Assembly (NCBI GenBank): GCA_959606905.1
Contig: CAUHML010000021.1
Coordinates: 1 to 48,243 of the forward strand
Origin: an uncultured Bacteroides sp.
Lineage (GTDB): Bacteria; Bacteroidota; Bacteroidia; Bacteroidales; Bacteroidaceae
Length of the DNA stretch: 48,243 nucleotides
Reading direction: 5' to 3'
In this document: one piece after another, positions 36,639 through 46,456 of the stretch
Numbering within the stretch: position 1 is the first letter of the stretch
How the letters are laid out: every line of letters begins with the position of its first letter
Position numbers and translations under genes: made by a program
Notes under the pieces: generated by a model
Seen by the model: the letters and a program-made list of their open reading frames with translations, nothing else
Told to the model about the DNA's origin: nothing
Database searches by the model: none

Positions 36639-38504
36639 TTATCTTGCACCATAATTTTGTGTCAGCTTAGGATTGGAACGTATCTCTTGTGACGGAATAG
36701 GAAATAAGGTACAGTATTGGTCAATCTCAAATTTTTCGCTCTTCATATAGTAGTTGTTCACATTAGGAGAGCTGTTGGAAGTATAAGCATTATAGAAATT
36801 GGTGAAGTGTTGGTTCATTACTTCTACTGCTTTCCCTGAGCGTACGAGATCGAACCAGCGATGTCCTTCGAACGCCAATTCCAATGTTCGTTCGTCATAG
36901 ATTGCTTGGTAAACCTTTTCTGGAGTATCTAGAACCCATTCTTTATTAGAGTCTCCAGATGCAAGGTACGGAACAATACCGGCCCTTTCCCGTACAAGGT
37001 TGATTGTATTATTCAAAACGCTTTGTGACAGAACTCCGTCACTTATATGTGCTTCCGCTTCTGCCAATAACAGCAGTACGTCCGCAAAACGGAGGATATA
37101 CCAATTGTCATCAGAATCATTTACTTTATATTCTGATGAACCCATGTATTTGCCGCACATCCACTGGTCGTCTGCGCTAAAGCCTTTGACAGAAGTCCGG
37201 AAAGAGGTACCAGTATAAGGGTCGTAAGGATATGCGACGTTTTGTGTATAATCTTTATTTTCATTAACCGGAAGATAAGAAATACCATCTGTGTCTAATT
37301 TGATATTACCGTCGCTGATGCGTGTATCGGTGTAGATAACATCATCGAATTTGCGTACTTCATATTGATAATCGGGATACATGGAATCCCATTTCTTTGC
37401 CATGTCCATAAAATATCCGGTCGGTGCGCATGCGCCATTTCCTTGATTTGAAATGGGAGATGGGATATATCCGTTTGAGTTGGCTTTATTGCGGGGTGCA
37501 TAGGATGCGGGTGAGAAAAGAGTGTAGAACGGGCTGCCCAATCCTTCTGCCTGACCTGTTTTATATTCCACTTCCCATATAGACTCACTTGAATGTTTGT
37601 TTGTGGGCTTGAATAATTCACTGAAATTCGGGTACAATTCGTATCCTCCATTGTTTATCACATCTTCTAGATAATACTTGGCGGCTTCGTATTGCGTAGT
37701 GGTCGTTTCCGGATAAAATACGGTAATGTTTGGATTGGCAGATATATCTTTCCATGCTTCTACGTTGGGATAAGCAGCTTCTGTGATGTCGTTCGGCATG
37801 GATAGAAGTACTTTTCCCAGTAAAGCCTCTGCCGCATATTTGTTGACTCTTCCTGTTGGAGTTTTCTCTCCGTTATTTGTTGAGCGATAAAGATTGTTAG
37901 ATTCGATGGCGGTGGTCAAATCGGTGAGAATTCGTATATACACCTCTTCTGTGGATGCACGCAGATGACCTCTGGAATCTGTGTATTCTTGCGGGATATC
38001 CATAATGATGGGTACTCCGCCGTAAGCGCGAACTAAGTTGAAATAGAAAAGGGCACGTAGTACTTCGGCCTCTGCAATGTATTTCTGAACGGCTTCATCA
38101 TTTCCGAAAAGTTCTTTTCCTTTCTCAATGACCGTGTTGGCTCTTATGATTCCTTTGTAGTGATGAGCCCAGTAGTTTTGGTTTCCGCTGTTGTTGGCAG
38201 ATATGGTAAATTTTTCAATTTCATGTCGGAAAGTATTGGCATAATAATTGGTCTGATTCGGGAATGCGACATCCGAACGCACATCACCGAAGAGATAGAT
38301 GCTGGCCGAATACAGTCCGTTGTCTCTCAATGAAGAGTAAGTTGAATACAATGCCGAACGTATATCATCGGGTGACTTGTAGAAATTTTTACCCGTTAAA
38401 GTGGTTTCCGGCTCAATGTCTAGAAAACCAGTACAAGCGGACATACAGGTAGTAACCAATGCCATTGTAAATATATTCTTCAAATTTTTCATATTCTTTT
38501 TCAT
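36639..38504 (-). CDS. SusD-family glycan-binding lipoprotein
   Basis: A 621-residue SusD homologue, longer than average. It has lipobox MSAC (Cys24), the N-terminal GFLDIEPET segment typical of SusD, and the DIRSALYSTYSSLRD helix. The core contains AEAEVLRALFYFNLVRAYGGVPI and the C-terminal signature contains LRFADVLLLLAEAEAH and YDERTLELAFEGHRWFDLVRSGKA. It lies 9 bp downstream of its susC partner. The mature lipoprotein would form the lid on the SusC barrel and bind the oligosaccharide. In-frame ATG at 38492 is an alternative start that leaves the signal intact. Confidence 0.96.
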   Translation of the reverse strand: MKKNMKNLKNIFTMALVTTCMSACTGFLDIEPETTLTGKNFYKSPDDIRSALYSTYSSLRDNGLYSASIYLFGDVRSDVAFPNQTNYYANTFRHEIEKFTISANNSGNQNYWAHHYKGIIRANTVIEKGKELFGNDEAVQKYIAEAEVLRALFYFNLVRAYGGVPIIMDIPQEYTDSRGHLRASTEEVYIRILTDLTTAIESNNLYRSTNNGEKTPTGRVNKYAAEALLGKVLLSMPNDITEAAYPNVEAWKDISANPNITVFYPETTTTQYEAAKYYLEDVINNGGYELYPNFSELFKPTNKHSSESIWEVEYKTGQAEGLGSPFYTLFSPASYAPRNKANSNGYIPSPISNQGNGACAPTGYFMDMAKKWDSMYPDYQYEVRKFDDVIYTDTRISDGNIKLDTDGISYLPVNENKDYTQNVAYPYDPYTGTSFRTSVKGFSADDQWMCGKYMGSSEYKVNDSDDNWYILRFADVLLLLAEAEAHISDGVLSQSVLNNTINLVRERAGIVPYLASGDSNKEWVLDTPEKVYQAIYDERTLELAFEGHRWFDLVRSGKAVEVMNQHFTNFYNAYTSNSSPNVNNYYMKSEKFEIDQYCTLFPIPSQEIRSNPKLTQNYGAR

Positions 38505-38513
38505 GCTTTAGAT

Positions 38514-41500
38514 TTATAATGTAACTTTCAGTCCCATGGTGAAATTTCTGGATAAAGGATATCCGGTACGGTCGATGCCCGGTGCGGTGGCCGAACGGAA
38601 TGTGTTGGCTTCGGGGTTCATACCGGTATATTTGGTGAAAGTATGCAAGTTGTCGATATTGAAACTTAGTACTAATCCGTTTAAAAAGGTTTTCCGAAGC
38701 ATCTTTTTGTCGAATGTGTACGAAAGTTGGATATTACGGATGGACAGATAAGAACCATCTTCGAGATATCGGTTGGTAAATTTACTCATTTCCGTAGTTG
38801 GACGTACATCATTGGAGGTGTAAGTACGGTCCGCTAAACCATTACCCGGCGATTCGGGCGAACGCCATCTGTCTACTACTTTGATGGAAAGGTTGTTATT
38901 GTTGTTTCCGCGGAGTGTTTCACGTAATGTATAGTTGTAAATCTGATTTCCGTATTGTCCGTTCAACTGAAAACTAAATGAGAAGTTTTTGTATGAGAAT
39001 GTGTTGACCATACCGGCATTGAAACGTGGATAAGGATTTCCTATAATAGTACGGTCATTATCATCATAAAGTCCGTCACCGTTGAGATCATACCATTTAC
39101 AGTCTCCTGGACGAACGTTCGGGTCGAAAGCTAGTCCTGAATAGGGGTCGTTCCGCAGTGCTTGAATCTCCTCCATTGACTGATAGATACCGCCGAATAC
39201 ATTTCCGTAGAACATACCTATCGGATAGCCTACTTTCGTGATGTTTGATTCTGCTACTCCATCAGTGATGGCTTCAGAATCGAGTCCTAGTGCCAATACC
39301 TTGTTTCGGTTGGCGGAGATGTTGAACGTAGTTGTCCATTTGAATTTGCCGGTCAAGTTACGTGATACGATATTGAACTCGATACCCTTGTTTTCAACGG
39401 AACCGACGTTTTGTAGCATGCGTGAAACTCCTAAAGTGCTTGGAACGATTGTATTGAGAAGCATATCGGAGGTGATAGACTTGTACAAATCAAGTTGCAT
39501 GAATATTCGGTTGTGGAAAAGACCTATATCTATACCTAAGTTTGTCTGTTTGGACACTTCCCATTTCAAATCTGGATTAGCAATGTTCGATGGAGCCCAG
39601 CCATTTACAACAGAACCATCTACTATATACGATTGCTGTGACATTTTGGTCTCATAGTTGTAGTCTCCGATAGCATTGTTGCCGGACAAGCCGAAGCTAC
39701 CTCGCAATTTGAGTTCACTAAGTACTTTCCTGAGTGGTTTCATGAACTTTTCTTCTGTCATAGCCCATCCTGCAGAAATGGAGGGGAAATAACCATATTT
39801 GTTGTTCTTTCCGAAGCGGCTTGAGCCATCTGCACGGAATACTCCTTGAACCATATATTTTCTTTTGTAGTCGTAGGTCAGTCGGGCTATGTAGGATAGC
39901 ATACGGTCTTCGGTTTTATTATAATATCCTCCGTTGACTACACCTCCGTTGATGGAAGGTAGAGATTCTGTCGCAAAATGATAGGCGGATGTGTAGAGCT
40001 TGTTGAGTTGGTTGCTTTGTATAGTCATACCTCCTACGGCACTGATGTTATGGTCTCCGAACTCTTTCTGATAGGTCAGTATGTTTTCGTTAATCCACAT
40101 GAGCTTGCGGGTCATTGTGGTGGAAGCCTCAGAGTCAGTACGGTTTTTGCCAATGGAAGCCGGATACCATATTGAGTTTTCGGATGACATGATATCGATA
40201 GCCAATGATGGTTTGAACGTTAATCCCTTGGCCAACTTTAATTCGAAGTTAAGACCGCCAACAATGCGATTCTGACTCGTTTCGTTTTTGTACTCATGAG
40301 CGATTCTGACTGGGTTGTCTTGGTTGTCAGCTAATGGCGAATCGGTAAGAGTGGGGAATGCACCGGTTTCGGGATCTCTTGAATCGGTTGCCTTAGTCGG
40401 TGCCAGGTTGTACTCTAATGTGGAAAAATATTCTCCATTCGGGAGTTTGACCGGGAAAAAGGGATACATGGAAATTGCGGTTCGGATTACACTGTTCGAG
40501 CCTTCTCCGCCTTCTCTGGTCCTTCTCTGATTGATAAACGTAGGAGCAAAGTTCACAGTTACTTTGGCCCATTTATTTAATTCGATGTCGAAGTTGGAAC
40601 GGAAAGCGAATCTTTTCATTCCAGTACATATCAGAATACCTTCCTGGTCGAAGTATTCGCCGGAAATTCGGTAACGCATATTTTTACTTCCTCCTGCAAT
40701 AGATAAGTTGTATTTCTGTTGAATGGCATTTTGGAAGATGGCATCTTGCCAGTCTGTATTGAGATTCTCGTCGAAAGGAAAATAGTCTTGATTTTGATTT
40801 GTTGTGTAACGGAATCTTTCATTCAGATTCTTATCTTTATAATATTCCAGCAATTGGGCTGTGTTCATCAATTCAAACTTATGTTGTATTTGGGCTATGG
40901 TGGTTGCGGCATTAATGGTTATTGTTGGTTTTGCACTTTCACCGCGCTTTGTGGTAATAAGTATTACACCATTGGCACCGCGCGAGCCATATACAGCGGT
41001 TGAAGCGGCATCTTTCAGAATCTGAATGTTGGATACATCATCAGGATTGACTGCTGACAGGCCGCCTTCCATCGGTATTCCGTCGACAATGTATAAAGGT
41101 TCCGAGCCAGCAGTAACGGTACCGATACCACGAACTTCTACATTAATATCACCACCGGGAGTTGCATCGGAAGTCTGTATACGAACTCCTGGCACTAAAC
41201 CCGAGATGGTCTGTTCGATGGAAGAACCTACATATCCAGATAATTCTTCGGATTTGATGGAGGTCATGGCAGACGTTATTGTTCTTTTGGTCTGGGTTCC
41301 ATAGCCAATGACTACGGTTTCATCCAACATATAGCCGTCTTCAATCATGACTACCTTAATAAGTTTCTTTGGATCTTTGATTGTGATCTCTTGTTTTTGA
41401 AATCCGATGAACGAAAATTCAAGAATTGGATTTTTACCTTTCGTTTGAATTTTGAAAGTGCCATCAATAGTAGTGGTGGTCCCATAATTGGAATTTTGGC

Positions 41501-41669
41501 AAAGGACATTCACGCCGGGTATAGGCTGTCCTTGCTCGTCAACAACAGTTCCTGTTGCAAATGTTCGGGCATTCTGGGCGTATGTATTTCCATCTGTATA
41601 TGAAGAAACTGCAAATATGGAGAATACAATAATTAGGAAAAGAATGCGGATAGAAATAATATTTCTCAT
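38514..41669 (-). CDS. SusC-family TonB-dependent oligosaccharide transporter
   Basis: A 1051-residue outer-membrane transporter and first gene of the minus-strand PUL operon. It has a signal region (about 1-32, ending TYAQ), a carboxypeptidase-regulatory-like domain (about 38-110), a TonB-box-like ETVVIGYGTQTKR (117-129), a plug with the SusC signature GSRGANGVILITTKRGE, and a beta-barrel ending in FTMGLKVTL. Unlike the SusC at the left end of the window it has no STN domain, so it is not expected to signal to a FecR anti-sigma factor. Control by the SusR-like regulator at the other end of the locus fits. Substrate by context is a sulfated mannose-containing glycan (inference). Confidence 0.96.
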   Translation of the reverse strand: MRNIISIRILFLIIVFSIFAVSSYTDGNTYAQNARTFATGTVVDEQGQPIPGVNVLCQNSNYGTTTTIDGTFKIQTKGKNPILEFSFIGFQKQEITIKDPKKLIKVVMIEDGYMLDETVVIGYGTQTKRTITSAMTSIKSEELSGYVGSSIEQTISGLVPGVRIQTSDATPGGDINVEVRGIGTVTAGSEPLYIVDGIPMEGGLSAVNPDDVSNIQILKDAASTAVYGSRGANGVILITTKRGESAKPTITINAATTIAQIQHKFELMNTAQLLEYYKDKNLNERFRYTTNQNQDYFPFDENLNTDWQDAIFQNAIQQKYNLSIAGGSKNMRYRISGEYFDQEGILICTGMKRFAFRSNFDIELNKWAKVTVNFAPTFINQRRTREGGEGSNSVIRTAISMYPFFPVKLPNGEYFSTLEYNLAPTKATDSRDPETGAFPTLTDSPLADNQDNPVRIAHEYKNETSQNRIVGGLNFELKLAKGLTFKPSLAIDIMSSENSIWYPASIGKNRTDSEASTTMTRKLMWINENILTYQKEFGDHNISAVGGMTIQSNQLNKLYTSAYHFATESLPSINGGVVNGGYYNKTEDRMLSYIARLTYDYKRKYMVQGVFRADGSSRFGKNNKYGYFPSISAGWAMTEEKFMKPLRKVLSELKLRGSFGLSGNNAIGDYNYETKMSQQSYIVDGSVVNGWAPSNIANPDLKWEVSKQTNLGIDIGLFHNRIFMQLDLYKSITSDMLLNTIVPSTLGVSRMLQNVGSVENKGIEFNIVSRNLTGKFKWTTTFNISANRNKVLALGLDSEAITDGVAESNITKVGYPIGMFYGNVFGGIYQSMEEIQALRNDPYSGLAFDPNVRPGDCKWYDLNGDGLYDDNDRTIIGNPYPRFNAGMVNTFSYKNFSFSFQLNGQYGNQIYNYTLRETLRGNNNNNLSIKVVDRWRSPESPGNGLADRTYTSNDVRPTTEMSKFTNRYLEDGSYLSIRNIQLSYTFDKKMLRKTFLNGLVLSFNIDNLHTFTKYTGMNPEANTFRSATAPGIDRTGYPLSRNFTMGLKVTL

Positions 41670-41693
41670 ATAGTAATAAATTTAGTTATGCCA

Positions 41694-41701
41694 CAAAAAT
41701 A
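41694..41701 (-). promoter_or_regulatory. Candidate -7 element for the PUL susC operon
   Basis: On the minus strand this reads TATTTTTG, a match to TAnnTTTG, 25 bases before the susC start. No -33 TTTG at normal spacing is present, which would fit an activator-dependent promoter. Confidence 0.35.
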
Positions 41702-42017
41702 CAATCAATATACTAATTTTTTATAGGATGTAAAGCCGCCAAAGAGAATTTGTAAAACAGTATAATATATAATATATTGAATAATAGCTGTTTATGTGCC
41801 GTGAGTGATGGGGAAAATGTAATAGGTGTGTGAACTGTTTATAGTTGAGGAAGGTGTTGAATATGGAGATATCGGATTTTATATTCATTTTTACCATAAC
41901 TACATAAATTGTCTTTATTTCCAATGTATTTATTTGATTTATAGAGTTTTATCTGTTGGTAGACTTACTTTTATCTTAAAATGGAACCAGATGTGACTCA
42001 ATGGTATTAGCATTTCG

Positions 42018-42025
42018 TATATTTG
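42018..42025 (+). promoter_or_regulatory. Candidate -7 element for the plus-strand sulfatase operon
   Basis: TATATTTG matches TAnnTTTG, 53 bases before the first sulfatase start codon. The -33 position reads TGAC rather than TTTG, again consistent with a need for an activator. Confidence 0.4.
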
Positions 42026-42078
42026 CATAAATATAAAAGTATTTGTTTTCCCTTTCAACAACTAAAATCGCATAAAAT

Positions 42079-43458
42079 ATGAAGAATCACTCAAGACATT
42101 TTGTAGCCGCTACTTGTGCTTTAGCAGCATTTTCTCCTGTTGAAATGATGGCTCAGAAACAACCTAACTTTGTTATTATCGTTGCAGATGATATGGGATA
42201 TGGTGATGTGGGCATATATGGTAATGAGTATATAAGGACCCCGAATATTGATCAAATGGCGCGAAAGGGGATGATGTTCACAGACTTCCACTCGAACGGT
42301 TCAGTTAGTAGTCCGACGCGTTGCGGGCTATTAACCGGACGTTATCAACAGAGAGCTGGTTTGGAGAGAGTTCTTTTAGTACCCCGGAATGATAAAGATA
42401 AGGAGGTGGGACTTCCGTCGGAAGAAATAACCTTTGCAAAAGTCATGGGAGACAATGGATACCGGACAGCTTTGATTGGCAAATGGCATTTAGGATATTT
42501 ACAGAAACATCATCCGATGAATTTCGGCTTTCAGAAGTTTGTAGGTTTTAAGTCCGGAAATGTCGACTATCAGAGCCACCGCAACCGTTATGGTGATATG
42601 GATTGGTGGGATGGACTGGAAGTGAAAGATATGCCGGGATACACAACAACCCTATTAACAACGCTCTCTGAAGATTATATAAAGGAAAATAAAGATAAGC
42701 CGTTTTGTCTATATATAGCACATGCGGCTCCTCATTCTCCCATGCAGGGCCCTCATGAGAAAGCGATTCGTACAGAGGCCACTCCGGAAGGGGATAAAAA
42801 CTCTGATAGATCGAATAAAGAAATCTATAAAGATATGGTAGAGGAATTAGACTGGAGTGTAGGGCGGATTCTGGAGACACTGAAGAAATATAAACTGGAT
42901 GAGAATACTTTCGTTGTCTTTTTCTCCGACAATGGTCCGGTAATAAATAATGGAGGTTCTGCCGGAGGATATAAAGGTGCTAAAGGAAGTCCATGGGAAG
43001 GTGCTCATCGTGTTCCTGGCATTTGTTATATGCCCGGTACTATTAAAGAGGGCACAACATGCGAACAAACAGTGATGAGTTTCGACCTTTTTCCAACTAT
43101 GTTGGATATGGCTGACATTCATTATAACGATTCAAAGAAGAAACTGGATGGAACCTCTCTGGTGCCTTTGTTCAAAGGAGAAAATCTTGCTCCAAGGCTT
43201 TTATTTTGGGGTAATGGTAATAAGACTATATCAGTGAGAGACGGTAAATGGAAACTGGTTCGTTACAATCAAAAGGGGGACATTACGCTGCATTTGTTTG
43301 ATTTGAACAATGACCCATACGAGAAAAACAATTTGAGCAAGCAGGAACCTGAATTGGTTGAAAGACTGGACAAAGAGATTACCCACTGGGCTGAGTCCGT
43401 CTATTCGGAAGTTCCTGATCAGTTTGCTCGAAAAGTACAGCGCACGAATAAAAAATAA
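42079..43458 (+). CDS. S1 family sulfatase, first gene of divergent operon
   Basis: A 459-residue periplasmic sulfatase with type I signal (about 1-25, ending MMAQ). The Ser-type formylglycine motif is SSPTR (77-81), preceding CGLLTGRYQQRAG. Metal ligands Asp37-Asp38 and the FFSDNG block, and GKWHLGY, are conserved. Its C-terminal YNQKGDITLHLFDLNNDPYEKNNL is the normal sulfatase ending. It differs markedly from the three sulfatases of the minus operon and probably belongs to a different S1 subfamily. The next sulfatase starts 22 bp downstream. Position of the removed sulfate is not predictable by eye. Confidence 0.92.
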   Translation: MKNHSRHFVAATCALAAFSPVEMMAQKQPNFVIIVADDMGYGDVGIYGNEYIRTPNIDQMARKGMMFTDFHSNGSVSSPTRCGLLTGRYQQRAGLERVLLVPRNDKDKEVGLPSEEITFAKVMGDNGYRTALIGKWHLGYLQKHHPMNFGFQKFVGFKSGNVDYQSHRNRYGDMDWWDGLEVKDMPGYTTTLLTTLSEDYIKENKDKPFCLYIAHAAPHSPMQGPHEKAIRTEATPEGDKNSDRSNKEIYKDMVEELDWSVGRILETLKKYKLDENTFVVFFSDNGPVINNGGSAGGYKGAKGSPWEGAHRVPGICYMPGTIKEGTTCEQTVMSFDLFPTMLDMADIHYNDSKKKLDGTSLVPLFKGENLAPRLLFWGNGNKTISVRDGKWKLVRYNQKGDITLHLFDLNNDPYEKNNLSKQEPELVERLDKEITHWAESVYSEVPDQFARKVQRTNKK

Positions 43459-43480
43459 CACGTTAACATACATAGTAACT

Positions 43481-44842
43481 ATGAAGATAGAAAAAACAGC
43501 CTTGTTGGCATTGGGAGCTGCTATGACTTCCGGTGCGGCTTTGGCCTCGAATACGGTTGATAAATCGACTCCTAATGTCTTGCTGATTCTTGTAGATGAT
43601 CTTGGATTGGGCGATTTGTCCTGCCAATATGCCAAAGATTTGAGTACTCCCAATATTGATCGCATCTTTGAAACGGGAGTACGTTTGGATAATTTTTATG
43701 CCAATTCATCGGTATCTTCTCCTTCGCGTGCCGCACTGTTGACCGGGCGTTTCCCGGCTATGGTAGGAGTGCCCGGAGTCATACGTCCCTCCGTTGACCA
43801 AAATTGGGGCTATTTCGATCCGTCTGCCGTCACTATGCCCGAGGTGCTCAAGAATGGTGGTTATAGAACCGCGCTGATTGGTAAATGGCATTTGGGTTGG
43901 GAAAGTCCGAATCTTCCTAATGAAAGAGGATTTGATCATTTTCATGGCTTTCTTGCGGATATGATGGATGACTATTACACGCATCGGCGACAGGGAGGAA
44001 ATTATATGTACCTGAATGACAAGGAAATCGATCCTAAAGGCCATGCTACCGAATTGTTTACTTCATGGAGTGTGGATTATATCAAGAAAGAAGCAAAAGA
44101 GAAGAATCCCTTTTTTCTTTATCTTGCCTACAATGCTCCCCATTCTCCTTTGCAACCTCCGGTAGAATGGGTGAACAAGGTGCAAGAGAGAGACAAGTCT
44201 CTGCCGGTTAAGCGTGCAAGGCTGATAGCCCTGATTGAACATTTGGATTATAATATAGGTAAGGTGATACAATCTCTTGAGGAAAGTGGTCAATTGAATA
44301 ATACGTTGGTGATATTTGCTTCTGATAATGGAGGAGACCGGGGAAGTATGGCGAACAATGGTCCTACCCGGGGTGCCAAAGGCGATATGTTTGAGGGTGG
44401 TATTCATGTCGCTTGCGCATTGAATATGCCGGGAGTTTTCGAAGGTGGCCGACGTGACAATCACTTCGTGGTGATGATGGACCTTATGCCTACTATATGT
44501 GACTTTGTAAATGTACCAGTCAAGCATGAGATAGACGGTATTTCCGTACTGGATGCCATTAAGGGAAAGACCCAGAACACAGAAGACCGCTTTGTCTTCT
44601 GGCTCCGAAATGAAGGTGGCGCGCAGTTTTGTGGCAAGTCACAGAGTGCTGTGAGGTATAATGAGTATAAACTTTTACAGAATCTTCCCTTTGAAAAGTC
44701 GCAGATGTTCAATTTGGAAGAGGACTCTTTGGAAACTACTCCGCTACCTTTGCAAGGGGATATGTTTCGGAAATTGAACAATGCAATGACTAAACATTAC
44801 CGTGCTTGGGGGGCAGTCCCTTGCCAGGCACCGTCTAAATAG
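43481..44842 (+). CDS. S1 family sulfatase, second gene of divergent operon
   Basis: A 453-residue periplasmic sulfatase. The signal peptide (about 1-23) ends AALAS. The Ser-type motif is SSPSR (79-83) followed by AALLTGR. Asp39-Asp40, GKWHLGW and ASDNGGDRG are in place. The reading frame is open for 41 codons upstream, overlapping the preceding gene, but the ATG at 43481 is the one followed by a signal peptide. It may hydrolyse a different linkage from its neighbours. It is followed by a third sulfatase 27 bp downstream. Confidence 0.92.
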   Translation: MKIEKTALLALGAAMTSGAALASNTVDKSTPNVLLILVDDLGLGDLSCQYAKDLSTPNIDRIFETGVRLDNFYANSSVSSPSRAALLTGRFPAMVGVPGVIRPSVDQNWGYFDPSAVTMPEVLKNGGYRTALIGKWHLGWESPNLPNERGFDHFHGFLADMMDDYYTHRRQGGNYMYLNDKEIDPKGHATELFTSWSVDYIKKEAKEKNPFFLYLAYNAPHSPLQPPVEWVNKVQERDKSLPVKRARLIALIEHLDYNIGKVIQSLEESGQLNNTLVIFASDNGGDRGSMANNGPTRGAKGDMFEGGIHVACALNMPGVFEGGRRDNHFVVMMDLMPTICDFVNVPVKHEIDGISVLDAIKGKTQNTEDRFVFWLRNEGGAQFCGKSQSAVRYNEYKLLQNLPFEKSQMFNLEEDSLETTPLPLQGDMFRKLNNAMTKHYRAWGAVPCQAPSK

Positions 44843-44869
44843 AAACTTAAATCATAAAATAAAACTAGT

Positions 44870-46399
44870 ATGATGAATTTAAAAATGAAAAACAAGACTC
44901 TGTTCCTATGCCTTCCAGCTATATTAAATGTCCCTTTTGGAGGCTCTTCCGTATTCGGAGCAAATCCAGAAAAAGTCAATAAAGAAAATAGCCCGAAACG
45001 TCCTAATGTACTTGTATTACTAACGGATGACCAGACATTCAGCACTATCCATGCCTGGGGTAATAACGAAATTCAGACTCCGAATATGGATAGGCTTGTC
45101 AATCAGGGTATGTCATTCACCCAAACTCACGTAATGGGCGGGCTCAATGGCGCCATCTCGCAGCCCAGTCGTGCGATGCTCCTTACCGGGCGCGGTCTGA
45201 TGGATGTACACCGCAACGGACAAATCATCCCCAAGAATGAGAAAACATTTCCCGAACTGTTCCGCGAGAACGGCTATACAACCTTCGGAACCGGCAAATG
45301 GCATAGTGACAAAGCTGCATTCAACCGTTCGTTCTCTACGGGTGCAAATATTTTTTTCGGAGGAATGCATCCCTATGGAAATGAAAAGGAAGAAAAGGGA
45401 CACCGATGCCCTTATCTGCATGAGTATGACCCGACAGGGAAATACAAAAATGGTCAATGGGTAAATGCATCACTCAATACTTTCTCATCTGAGTTGTATG
45501 CCGATGCCGCCATCAAGTTCATTGAAACAAATGCATCGAATGATAACCCGTTTCTGATGTATGTCGCATTTACTTCGCCGCATGATCCGCGTAACGTATT
45601 ACCCGATTACGGACGCAAATACGGCAGCAAGGAAATTACGATGCCAAAGAATTTTGTCACACAGCATCCGTTTGATAATGGTGATCTTAATGAACGTGAT
45701 GAAAAACTGTTGCCTACTCCGCGTGTACCAGAACAGGTGCTTGCTGAAAGGGCCCGCTATTACAGTATGGTGAACGAGGTAGATGTTCAGATAGGACGTA
45801 TCCTTGATATGCTTGAAAAAAGCGGCAAAGCCGATAACACCATCATCGTATTTGCTGCGGACAACGGCCTTTGTGTCGGAGAACACGGACTGTTGGGGAA
45901 ACAGAACTTATATGAAGCAGCGGTGAGAGTGCCTTTAGTGATATGCGGACCTAATATCCCGCAAAATGTCATGAGCGATGCCTACTGTTATCTTTATGAC
46001 CTTTACCCCACTCTCTGTGATCTTTCGAATATAAAGGCGCCAACTACTGTTAAGGGTATTTCATTAGCGCAAACCATACAGAACCCGAAAGTGAAAAAGC
46101 GCAAGGACATATTGCTGACATATATTAACCTCCAAAGAGCCATCAAGAAGGATGGCTTCAAACTTATACTTTACAATGTGGACGGTCAGCGTCATCCACA
46201 GCTTTTTGACCTTAAGGCGGATCCAATGGAAATGAATAATCTTTATGACAATCCGAAGTATAGTAAAAAACGTGAAGAGCTTACTAAATTACTTTATGCT
46301 CGAATGGCGTCTGTTGGCGATTTCTGTGATCCTACTAAACCGGATTGGGGCTATCCGACGAAACTGAAATGGGAACAAGTTGTTAAAGTCAATCCTTGA
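44870..46399 (+). CDS. S1 family sulfatase, third gene of divergent operon
   Basis: A 509-residue sulfatase with a signal peptide (about 1-31, ending VFGA). The Ser-type motif is SQPSR (97-101) before AMLLTGR. Metal ligands are Asp53-Asp54 and the AADNG block. GTGKWHSDK replaces GKWHLG. The blocks YVAFTSPHDPR, GEHGLLGKQNLYEAAVRVPLVI and LKADPMEMNNLYDNP resemble the choline-sulfatase / iduronate-2-sulfatase-like branch of S1 rather than the arylsulfatase-A-like branch of its neighbours. Start codon could be either of two adjacent ATGs (44870, 44873). It is the last gene before a strong terminator. Confidence 0.9.
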   Translation: MMNLKMKNKTLFLCLPAILNVPFGGSSVFGANPEKVNKENSPKRPNVLVLLTDDQTFSTIHAWGNNEIQTPNMDRLVNQGMSFTQTHVMGGLNGAISQPSRAMLLTGRGLMDVHRNGQIIPKNEKTFPELFRENGYTTFGTGKWHSDKAAFNRSFSTGANIFFGGMHPYGNEKEEKGHRCPYLHEYDPTGKYKNGQWVNASLNTFSSELYADAAIKFIETNASNDNPFLMYVAFTSPHDPRNVLPDYGRKYGSKEITMPKNFVTQHPFDNGDLNERDEKLLPTPRVPEQVLAERARYYSMVNEVDVQIGRILDMLEKSGKADNTIIVFAADNGLCVGEHGLLGKQNLYEAAVRVPLVICGPNIPQNVMSDAYCYLYDLYPTLCDLSNIKAPTTVKGISLAQTIQNPKVKKRKDILLTYINLQRAIKKDGFKLILYNVDGQRHPQLFDLKADPMEMNNLYDNPKYSKKREELTKLLYARMASVGDFCDPTKPDWGYPTKLKWEQVVKVNP

Positions 46400-46456
46400 T
46401 GTAGAAGAATGTGTGTTCGGGGGCTTGTATAGCTCGATATGAGAAAAATAATCATT

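Larger units (their letters stand above)
41670..42078. promoter_or_regulatory. 409-bp divergent control region of the sulfatase/mannan PUL
   Basis: AT-rich intergenic region between the minus-strand susC operon and the plus-strand sulfatase operon, with no supported gene. It contains a TAnnTTTG match for each direction, near each edge, and a direct repeat CTGTTTAT at 41788-41795 and 41835-41842, which could be regulator contacts. The length leaves room for activator sites serving both operons. Confidence 0.6.

Noticed and set aside
41720..41925. A 67-codon minus-strand open frame in the divergent control region
   Set aside because: The product has no recognisable motif or signal, and it occupies AT-rich promoter DNA. 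It is treated as non-coding.
27678..46399. Recent insertion of the PUL by a mobile element
   Set aside because: No integrase, transposase, tRNA target or flanking direct repeat was seen at either edge, so transfer cannot be argued from this window.
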